A program made the translations under genes and the position numbers. A stretch of DNA of 11,412 nucleotides from CALIBK01 sp037444165 (GTDB taxonomy: Bacteria; Desulfobacterota; BSN033; UBA1163). Below are positions 5,834-11,412 of this stretch, piece by piece. The DNA is taken from positions 1 to 11,412 of the forward strand of contig JBBIMX010000079.1 of assembly GCA_037444165.1 (NCBI GenBank), read 5' to 3'. Each line of letters opens with the position of its first letter. Positions within the stretch are counted from its first letter, which is position 1. The notes beneath the pieces were generated by a model. That model was not told the DNA's origin, did not search any database, and saw only the letters and a program-made list of their open reading frames with translations.

Positions 5834-6469
5834 ATGGTTGTGAAACAATACGAAGTGGGGAGTTTTGCAGTCTTCTGTTACCTGATCGGTGATGAAGAGG
5901 TGGGTGAAGGACTCTTTATTGATCCAGCAGATGATACAGAGGAGCTTCTCTCAGAGGCCCGGTCTTACGGAATAGGTCAAATTAAATATATCGTAAATAC
6001 CCATGCCCACGTGGATCACATCATGGGAAATGCAGCCATGAAGAAAAGAACAGGAGCAAAAATCGTGATCCACGAAAAGGACGCTCCCCTTCTTACCCAT
6101 ACTCCCATCTACCTTCTCGAAATGTTTAGGGCGACTCCTTCTCCTCCTCCTGATATTTTAGTAAGAGAAGGGGATAGGATCCAGGTGGGAAATGTTCAAC
6201 TTGAGGTGATTCATACCCCTGGGCATTCTCCCGGAGGAATGGCCCTTTACATGGATGGAATGGTCTTCACAGGAGACACCCTTTTTGTAGGTTCGGTGGG
6301 GAGAACCGATTTCCCGGGAAGTTCCTGGGAAGCGATGGAATCCTCGATTCGAAATAAACTCTATACCCTTCCAGGAGAGACCATTGTCTACCCTGGTCAT
6401 AATTATGGCCCCAAACCCTTTTCGACCATCCAATACGAAAGACGACATAATCCTTTTGTCCAAGGATAA
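5834..6469 (+). CDS. Glyoxalase-II-like metallo-beta-lactamase-fold hydrolase (second)
   Basis: A 211-residue MBL-fold hydrolase. Metal ligands are complete: THAHVDH gives His57, His59, Asp61 and His62; TPGHS gives His131; FTGDTLF gives Asp148; YPGHN gives His189. The GSVGRTDFPGSS segment after Asp148 and the C-terminal block YGPKPFSTIQYERRHNPFV are typical of short bacterial hydroxyacylglutathione hydrolase-like proteins, which lack the glutathione-binding C-terminal domain of true glyoxalase II. A role in thioester hydrolysis or aldehyde detoxification is possible but not shown. The ATG at 5834 is 8 bases after AAAGGA. It is divergent from the first MBL gene and converges on livF across a 169-bp spacer in which I found no convincing terminator. 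Confidence 0.93.
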   Translation: MVVKQYEVGSFAVFCYLIGDEEVGEGLFIDPADDTEELLSEARSYGIGQIKYIVNTHAHVDHIMGNAAMKKRTGAKIVIHEKDAPLLTHTPIYLLEMFRATPSPPPDILVREGDRIQVGNVQLEVIHTPGHSPGGMALYMDGMVFTGDTLFVGSVGRTDFPGSSWEAMESSIRNKLYTLPGETIVYPGHNYGPKPFSTIQYERRHNPFVQG

Positions 6470-6638
6470 TGCCTCTGCTTTCCTCTCATGAGCAAAAAGA
6501 ATATTCTTATTCCAGAGGACCCAGGAGGGATTCGAAAACCTTTTTTACTCCCTCTGTATCCATCATTCTTACATCGCCCTTAAAGGAAGCGAATGGAACG
6601 AAGAAATAAAGAAAAGGAAGGCGATAAAACTCTTTGTG

Positions 6639-7364
6639 TTAACCGCCGAGGTAGAGACGGCGGACATCAGGATTTTCGAGAAGATCGCGTCCCCTTCCTT
6701 CAAATCGATTCTTTCCCATTTCAAGGACATATCCATAATCCGAATACTCCAGAATCATCGCCGCCTTCTGTTCGACAATCAGACAAGGGATCCCAGAGTT
6801 CTTAATCTCGATGATCTTCTCAAAAATCGTTTGGACCCATTTGGGAGAAAGCCCGAGGGAGGGTTCGTCGAGGAGAAGGAGTTTGGGTTGAATCATCATA
6901 GCCCGGGCCAGGGAAAGCATCTGTTGCTCTCCGCCACTCATCTGAGCCGCTCTCCGCTTTCTCTTTTCCATGAGCCACGGAAATAGTTGATAAACACGCT
7001 CAAGGGCCTCTTCTTTTTGTTTTCGGTCTCTGATCGTCCAGGCCCCCATCTCCAGATGTTCCTGAACCGTCATCTCCGGAAAAATCACCCTTCCCTGGGG
7101 ATTGAAAGCCATCCCCTTTTTCACAATCTGATAAGGAGGATGGTTGGTAATATCCTCCCCTAAGAATGCAATTTTTCCACCGTGTACTTTCAAGAGACCT
7201 GCGACGGCCTTCAAAACCGTCGATTTCCCAGCTCCATTAGGGCCAATTAAGCCAACGATCTCTCCCTTACCCACCGAGAGAGAAACACCGTGGAGAATCT
7301 CCATCTTTCCGTAGCCAGAAACCAGACCCTCAATCAGCAGGATGTTTTCTCTCTTTTTTTCCAC
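6639..7364 (-). CDS. livF: LivF-type ABC transporter ATP-binding protein
   Basis: One of the two cytoplasmic ATPases of a branched-chain amino acid/amide importer, 241 residues. Walker A is GPNGAGKST (41-49), the Q-loop region is FNPQGRVIFPEM (88-99), the signature is MSGGEQQMLSLARA (142-155) and Walker B is LLLLDEPSLGL (162-172). The switch residue after Walker B is Gln199 in VEQK, the LivF pattern, instead of the usual histidine; this separates it from LivG. The start is a GTG directly after AGGGAAGG, with 9 bp between it and the livG stop. It is the last gene of the livKHMGF operon. Conventional in length, with no odd residues. Confidence 0.93.
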   Translation of the reverse strand: MEKKRENILLIEGLVSGYGKMEILHGVSLSVGKGEIVGLIGPNGAGKSTVLKAVAGLLKVHGGKIAFLGEDITNHPPYQIVKKGMAFNPQGRVIFPEMTVQEHLEMGAWTIRDRKQKEEALERVYQLFPWLMEKRKRRAAQMSGGEQQMLSLARAMMIQPKLLLLDEPSLGLSPKWVQTIFEKIIEIKNSGIPCLIVEQKAAMILEYSDYGYVLEMGKNRFEGRGRDLLENPDVRRLYLGG

Positions 7365-7373
7365 CCTTCCCTC

Positions 7374-8081
7374 TTATCTTCCAAAGTAATGCTCCAGCAA
7401 GGTTTCATCTTTTAGAATCACACTACAACTTCCTTCAGCAATCTTTTGACCGTAATTTAAGGCTATCGCCTTCTGGCAGTGGTTCAAGATTACCTTCATA
7501 TCATGTTCGACAATGACGAAGGTTTTGCCTTCCTCATTGAGTTGATGGATCAGCTCCATCAATTCATTCTGAAGGGTTGGATTGATCCCTGCCGCAGGTT
7601 CGTCAAGAAGGATGAGCTCGGAGTCAAGCATTAATACCTGAGCCAGGGAAAGCAGTTTCTGTTGCCCAAAGGAGAGGTCCGAAGCATCATCGTCTTTTTT
7701 CTCGTAGAGTTTGACCCGATGAAGAAGCTCATAGGCTTTTTCAACCCCTGCTTTCCCTTTTTCTCTCCCCACCACCAGAAGATTCTCCAAAAGGGTCATC
7801 TTTGGAAAGATCCGAATGATCTGATAGGTACGTCCAATTCCCATTCGGGCAATCTCGTAAGGCTTTTTTCTCGAAATCTCTTCGCCTTTAAAGAAGATAT
7901 GTCCCTCGTCCGGCTGAAGAATCCCTGTAATGAGATTGAAGAGGGTCGTTTTGCCAGCTCCATTAGGGCCAATAAGCCCGGTGATCGATCCCTTTTCAAT
8001 CTCCAAGGAACAGTGATCCAATGCCACCACTTCCCCAAACCTTTTTACCACTTGATCCACTTTTAAAATCGCTTCACACAC
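7374..8081 (-). CDS. livG: LivG-type ABC transporter ATP-binding protein
   Basis: The second ATPase of the importer, 235 residues, somewhat shorter than many LivG proteins of about 250. Walker A is GPNGAGKTT (38-46), the Q-loop is TYQIIRIFPKMT (85-96), the signature is LSFGQQKLLSLAQ (136-148) and Walker B is LILLDEPAAGINP (156-168). The H-loop histidine is His193 in VEHDM. The PAAGINP sequence after Walker B is typical of LivG. The shortness comes from the segment between Q-loop and signature, which lacks part of the variable insert. The start is GTG with GAGGAGG 4 bases upstream. It lies 14 bp after the livM stop and should pair with LivF to drive LivH/LivM. Confidence 0.94.
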   Translation of the reverse strand: MCEAILKVDQVVKRFGEVVALDHCSLEIEKGSITGLIGPNGAGKTTLFNLITGILQPDEGHIFFKGEEISRKKPYEIARMGIGRTYQIIRIFPKMTLLENLLVVGREKGKAGVEKAYELLHRVKLYEKKDDDASDLSFGQQKLLSLAQVLMLDSELILLDEPAAGINPTLQNELMELIHQLNEEGKTFVIVEHDMKVILNHCQKAIALNYGQKIAEGSCSVILKDETLLEHYFGR

Positions 8082-8095
8082 AGGGCCTCCTCTTT

Positions 8096-9043
8096 TTATA
8101 TTTTTCTGATTTTAGGTAAAATCCCCCTCTCCTTCATCCAGCCCAACAGACCCTGAGGAAAGAAGAGAATCAATGCCATCAGGATCCCTCCAAAGATGGC
8201 CATATAGAGCAAAGTTAACTCAGCCCATAGGATTTCATGGATAAAGGTGAAGAGGGTGGCTCCAAGGACAGGGCCAAAGACTGTTCCAATCCCACCAAAA
8301 AGAGTCATCACAATCGGAGTAAGGGTAAGTTGAATATTAAAGGCATAATTGGGATCAATATAGTTTTGATAGGTACAGTGGATTGCTCCTCCTAATCCCA
8401 CCAAAAAGGAGCTTAAGGTAAAAGCAAGGATTTTTGCTTTGGTGGTGTTTATCCCAAGGGTTTCTGCAGCCTGTTCATCTTCACGAATCGCCATGAGCCG
8501 AAGTCCAAATTTGGAAGAGGTGATCTTGTAGCAAATAAAAATGGTGACAAAGGCCAGAAAAAGAATAGACCAGTACAGGGTAGAAAGAGGAATTCCTGCA
8601 ACGAAGGGAAGCCCCTTTCCTCCATGGGTAATGGGTTCGAGATATCCTGTACCGAAGAGTTCCCGGGTTCCTTCCGTTAAGGCCACCATCGAGATAGCAA
8701 AATAGACTCCCTTGATCCTTAAAAGGATATATCCCACCCCAATAGATACGATACTGATGAAAAGGGCTCCCATCGGCCAGGCAAAAATCCAGGGCCATTG
8801 GTAGTCGGCAATGAGAATACTGCTTACATATCCGCTTACACCGATAAACCAGGCTAAACCAAAATTGGTATACCCGGTTAGCCCTGAAAAAAGGTTCCAG
8901 CCAGAGGCATATACGGTATAGATTAAAATGAGAACAAGAAGGGTCATCCAATAATCCGTGGCAAAGAAGGGGATGGAGATGAGAACGGCCATAAGGAGGA
9001 CCAATCCGATGAGGAGCAGAAATTTTTTCGATAGAATTCCCAT
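8096..9043 (-). CDS. livM: LivM-type ABC transporter permease
   Basis: An inner-membrane permease of 315 residues with about eight or nine hydrophobic segments, the first at about 9-28. The LivM motif SGLTGYTNFGLAWFIGVSGY (53-72) is present in a divergent form. The cytoplasmic coupling loop that contacts the ATPases is GLRLMAIREDEQAAETLGIN (180-199). The C-terminal GGIGTVFGPVLGA (250-262) is also typical. It pairs with LivH to form the channel. The ATG at 9043 has only a weak purine-rich site (AGAAGAAGAG), so coupling to livH, which ends 10 bp earlier, is likely. The C-terminus is basic. Confidence 0.94.
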   Translation of the reverse strand: MGILSKKFLLLIGLVLLMAVLISIPFFATDYWMTLLVLILIYTVYASGWNLFSGLTGYTNFGLAWFIGVSGYVSSILIADYQWPWIFAWPMGALFISIVSIGVGYILLRIKGVYFAISMVALTEGTRELFGTGYLEPITHGGKGLPFVAGIPLSTLYWSILFLAFVTIFICYKITSSKFGLRLMAIREDEQAAETLGINTTKAKILAFTLSSFLVGLGGAIHCTYQNYIDPNYAFNIQLTLTPIVMTLFGGIGTVFGPVLGATLFTFIHEILWAELTLLYMAIFGGILMALILFFPQGLLGWMKERGILPKIRKI

Positions 9044-9053
9044 CTCTCTTCTT

Positions 9054-9905
9054 CTATCTCTTAAATAACCCCGTTGGTTTTAACAAAAGAATGATTAGAA
9101 TGATGAGGGAAGGGAGGATCTGGGCCATCTTGGCGCTCATATATTGAGTCACGAGACTTTCTAACACGCCAATTATCAATCCGCCTATTAATGCGCCCTG
9201 AACGTTTCCCAACCCTCCCAACACCACGATCGCAAAAGCCTTTGAGACATAACTTCCTCCCATTTGAGGAAAGATCACCCACTGGAGGCTCACAATGACT
9301 CCAGCGGCTCCTGCCAGGCCAATGCCTATCCCAAAGGTGAGAGTCCTCATCTTCTTAGTATCTATCCCGCAGACCAATGCAACTTCAGAATTTTGAGAGG
9401 TGGCCCGAATCCCTTTTCCTATTTTTGAGTATTTCAAAAAGGTGAAGAGAGCGATAGTCATTCCAAGGGCCAAAAAGAATGATATGGTTTTGCTTTTTGC
9501 AAGAGTTAACCCCAAAAATAAGAAGTTACCCGTTAAATAGGATACGGATCGATAGGTATTGGTCCAGAAGAATTGAGCCAAATTCCATATCAATATGGAC
9601 ATTCCAAAGGTGAGGATCAGGGCTGAAAGTTCAGGAGCATGGGTCAATCTCTCTGTCATTCTTTTGTGGAGGATTGACCCTATGAGAAAGAAGATTGGAA
9701 CAGAGAGGACGAGGGAGACCAAAGGATTGAGATGGAGGAGGCTAAAAGTCCAGAAGGCGAAATAGGCACCCAGCATGACAAACTCACCATGAGCAATGTT
9801 AACAATTCCTACCACTCCCCAAACCAAGGTGAGCCCCATCCCCACCAAGGCATAAAGAGAGCCTAACATGAGACCTCGAATCAGGGTTTCAAGAAAATTC
9901 GTCAT
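9054..9905 (-). CDS. livH: LivH-type ABC transporter permease
   Basis: An inner-membrane permease of 283 residues with about eight hydrophobic segments. Family motifs are GSLYALVGMGLTLVWG (15-30), NIAHGEFVMLGAY (36-48), the coupling loop GKGIRATSQNSEVALVCGID (163-182) and GGLGNVQGALIGG (230-242). It forms the channel with LivM. The N-terminus aligns with other LivH proteins, so the ATG at 9905 is probably right. However, no Shine-Dalgarno sequence precedes it, and a large hairpin begins 18 bases upstream. This suggests weak or structure-controlled initiation relative to livK. Confidence 0.95.
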   Translation of the reverse strand: MTNFLETLIRGLMLGSLYALVGMGLTLVWGVVGIVNIAHGEFVMLGAYFAFWTFSLLHLNPLVSLVLSVPIFFLIGSILHKRMTERLTHAPELSALILTFGMSILIWNLAQFFWTNTYRSVSYLTGNFLFLGLTLAKSKTISFFLALGMTIALFTFLKYSKIGKGIRATSQNSEVALVCGIDTKKMRTLTFGIGIGLAGAAGVIVSLQWVIFPQMGGSYVSKAFAIVVLGGLGNVQGALIGGLIIGVLESLVTQYMSAKMAQILPSLIILIILLLKPTGLFKR

Positions 9906-9922
9906 GGAAATACAGGGTCAGG

Positions 9923-9986
9923 TGGAATGCGAGAATATTGGATCAATGATAAAGAAATCATTCCATTCCAATATTCCGGCATTCCA
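9923..9986. repeat. 64-bp imperfect palindrome between livK and livH
   Basis: The arms pair as TGGAATGC (9923-9930) with GCATTCCA (9979-9986), GAATATTGGA (9933-9942) with TCCAATATTC (9967-9976), and AATGAT (9945-9950) with ATCATT (9957-9962), around an AAAGAA loop. That is 24 pairs with two small internal loops. It fills most of the 90-bp livK-livH gap. There is no T run for termination. The ATTCC-rich pattern resembles dispersed palindromic repeats I recall from Desulfobacterota, but copy number cannot be seen here. It could protect livK mRNA or reduce expression of the downstream genes. Confidence 0.85.
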
Positions 9987-9995
9987 AAGGTCTGA

Positions 9996-11321
9996 CTATT
10001 TTTTCCATCCTGGGAAAGGATAAATGACGTCGGCCGTCCTGCTCTCTTTTGGATACACAATCTCTTTAACCATTCCCTGAATGACCACCTGATTGGGGAG
10101 CAGTTTCTTTCCCTCTGCCTTCTGCCACTGAATGAGGTTGGTCGCCTTCCCAATCTGCCATCCGGAATCTGGGTGCCCAAGAGGATTCACCTCATATTCG
10201 CCAAAGATGGTGGTTGTTTTGATGGAATAAAGCTTATCTCTTAAGGCCTTTTTGTCTTCGATGGTTCCGATTTCTTTAGCCGCCCGTTCAAGGATCTGAC
10301 CCGCTGCAAACCCGGCAGCCGCATGGTAAGAGGGCTCTTTATTGTATTCTTTCAGATAGGCTCGATAGAATTCTTGATTACCAGGGGTCTTGACAAAGGG
10401 TTCCCAGAAGGTTTCCCCTGTCACGTAAGCTGCATCTTCCCTCAAGGAGTTTGCAAAATCCGCAATGGCGGGTCCGACCAGGAAACCAAAGAGTTTTGGA
10501 GTAGCGTTGACGGCCTTTGCTGCCTTCATGAGGCCAATCGAATCGGGGAGATAGCCTCCTCCCAGGATTAAATCAGGCCTCTTTGACCACGCCTTTGACA
10601 TAATGGGCTCCCAATCGGCTGTCTCCTTTGGGTAAGCCTCGTCCAGAACGACCTCCATTCCCATCTCTTTGGCTTTAGCGATGAGAGGTCTACAGGCGCC
10701 AATAGGAAATGGGGTGTCGGAATAAATAAAAGCCACGGTTTTTGCCCCTTTTTCTTTTCCAATCATGAGAGATCCGTAAAGATTCTTCCATGCTGGAGGA
10801 AGAATACCAACGAACCATTCCCTTCGCTTTCCTTCCCAGATCACCGGAGCGTTGGCCAGAGGCGTAATCACGGGGATTCGATACTCTTCGGCTAAAGGGG
10901 CAATGGCATTGGAAGCAGGACTCCCGTAAGGACCCAGGATGAGATCGACCTTATCCGAGACGATAAGTCTTCGGACCAATTTGTTGGATTCACTGGGGTC
11001 ACTCTTATCATCGTAAACTACAAACTCTACCTTTCTTCCCAAAAGACCTGGACCAGGACAACCCAATTTTTCGACCTCACCAAAGGTACATCCCCTCTCA
11101 TTGATAATCTTTCCCCAGAGCTTATAGCCTCCCATCTCTAATTCTCCTTCCCGCGCCATAGACCCAGTAAGAGAGATGGCGACTCCGATCTTAATGGGAG
11201 CCTTTTTCTGGGCATAGAGATTCTTTCCCGGGATTCCGGATAAACCTAATGCCATAGACCCTAAGGCTGCCTTTTTTATAAAATCTCTTCGGTTCATCAC
11301 TTTTGTTTTCTCTTTTTTCAT
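9996..11321 (-). CDS. livK: LivK-type ABC transporter substrate-binding protein, Tat-exported
   Basis: The periplasmic binding protein of the importer, 441 residues from the chosen start. The N-terminus has a Tat signal: Arg11-Arg12 in NRRDFIKKA, a hydrophobic core and a likely cut after LYA near residue 37. The mature type I periplasmic-binding fold begins IKIGVAISLTGS and contains the hinge motif LILGPYGSPASNAIAPLAEE (117-136). Ligands of this family include branched-chain amino acids, amides, urea and aromatic acids; the ligand is not readable here. Between INERG and LLGRKVE there is an insertion of about 13 residues with Cys78 and Cys88. The start at 11321 is set by AAGGAGGAGG 3-5 bases upstream; an in-frame ATG at 11363 would run through the predicted promoter region. 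First gene of the livKHMGF operon. Confidence 0.93.
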   Translation of the reverse strand: MKKEKTKVMNRRDFIKKAALGSMALGLSGIPGKNLYAQKKAPIKIGVAISLTGSMAREGELEMGGYKLWGKIINERGCTFGEVEKLGCPGPGLLGRKVEFVVYDDKSDPSESNKLVRRLIVSDKVDLILGPYGSPASNAIAPLAEEYRIPVITPLANAPVIWEGKRREWFVGILPPAWKNLYGSLMIGKEKGAKTVAFIYSDTPFPIGACRPLIAKAKEMGMEVVLDEAYPKETADWEPIMSKAWSKRPDLILGGGYLPDSIGLMKAAKAVNATPKLFGFLVGPAIADFANSLREDAAYVTGETFWEPFVKTPGNQEFYRAYLKEYNKEPSYHAAAGFAAGQILERAAKEIGTIEDKKALRDKLYSIKTTTIFGEYEVNPLGHPDSGWQIGKATNLIQWQKAEGKKLLPNQVVIQGMVKEIVYPKESRTADVIYPFPGWKK

Positions 11322-11324
11322 GTT

Positions 11325-11334
11325 CCTCCTCCTT
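11325..11334 (-). promoter_or_regulatory. Strong ribosome binding site that fixes the livK start
   Basis: On the minus strand AAGGAGGAGG lies 3 bases before the ATG at 11321. It is the strongest ribosome site in the liv operon and contrasts with the absent site at livH, in line with excess binding protein. Confidence 0.85.
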
Positions 11335-11353
11335 GGATCAAAATTTCTTTGAG

Positions 11354-11383
11354 AACCTATCAAATTCCCATTTCTTCTGTCAA
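11354..11383 (-). promoter_or_regulatory. Possible promoter of the liv operon
   Basis: On the minus strand a perfect TTGACA (11383-11378) is followed after 18 bp by TAGGTT (11359-11354), a poor -10 box. The leader would be about 25 nt. A weak -10 box may mean an activator is needed; no operator is clear. The in-frame codon at 11363 lies inside this site, which argues against the longer livK. Confidence 0.45.
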
Positions 11384-11412
11384 GATTCTTTTCTGAGAGC
11401 TCTGAAAAAGTC

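Noticed and set aside
4886..6469. Class B beta-lactamase (antibiotic resistance)
   Set aside because: Both MBL proteins lack a signal peptide and carry glyoxalase-II-like motifs (GRTDFP, PGHS), so a resistance role is not supported.
6470..6638. Terminator or small gene between the second MBL gene and livF
   Set aside because: CCTCTG/CAGAGG and ATCGCC/GGCGAT can pair and AAGAATATTCTT is palindromic, but no stem has a proper loop and T run, and no credible frame is present.
9902..10180. Minus-strand frame of 92 codons over the livK end
   Set aside because: It is out of frame with livK, and its C-terminal part is a translation of the palindromic repeat; such frames commonly arise from repeats of this type.

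Overview
The window looks like a chromosomal segment of a Gram-negative, anaerobe-type bacterium of the Desulfobacterota (deltaproteobacterial) kind. This rests on the gene order around mtaB and rnc, the Tat-exported LivK-type binding protein, two glyoxalase-II-like metallo-hydrolases, and a palindromic spacer whose ATTCC-rich pattern resembles dispersed repeats I recall from such genomes. The lineage is an inference; no rRNA or strict marker gene is present. I see no phage, transposase, CRISPR array or tRNA.

Region 1 (1-3850, minus strand) is a compact four-gene operon read right to left: a UPF0280/ApbE-like protein, mtaB (tRNA methylthiotransferase), rnc (RNase III) and an Elp3-like radical SAM protein. 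Genes overlap by 4 and 14 bp or sit 4 bp apart. A promoter with perfect TTGACA and TATAAT boxes lies so close to the first gene that its mRNA should be almost leaderless. The theme is RNA modification and processing.

Region 2 (3882-4917, plus strand) holds a CspA-family cold-shock gene with a leader of about 140 nt, a terminator, and a charged coiled-coil hypothetical protein. The leader is the most interesting object here. One strand (4016-4026) can pair either with the extreme 5' end of the transcript or, within a 17-bp helix, with the ribosome binding site and GTG start. This is a candidate mutually exclusive RNA switch, possibly a cold sensor.

Region 3 (4886-6469) has two divergent metallo-beta-lactamase-fold hydrolases of the glyoxalase II type. 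They flank a 282-bp spacer with several potential hairpins, one ending in a U6 tract, which I could not assign to a known RNA family. The first hydrolase overlaps the hypothetical gene tail to tail by 32 bp.

Region 4 (6639-11383, minus strand) is a complete branched-chain amino acid/amide (HAAT-type) ABC importer, livKHMGF. The binding protein comes first, followed by a 64-nt imperfect palindrome, then the two permeases and two ATPases. The palindrome fills most of the livK-livH gap, and livH has no visible Shine-Dalgarno sequence. Together these suggest that binding protein and membrane components are made in unequal amounts.
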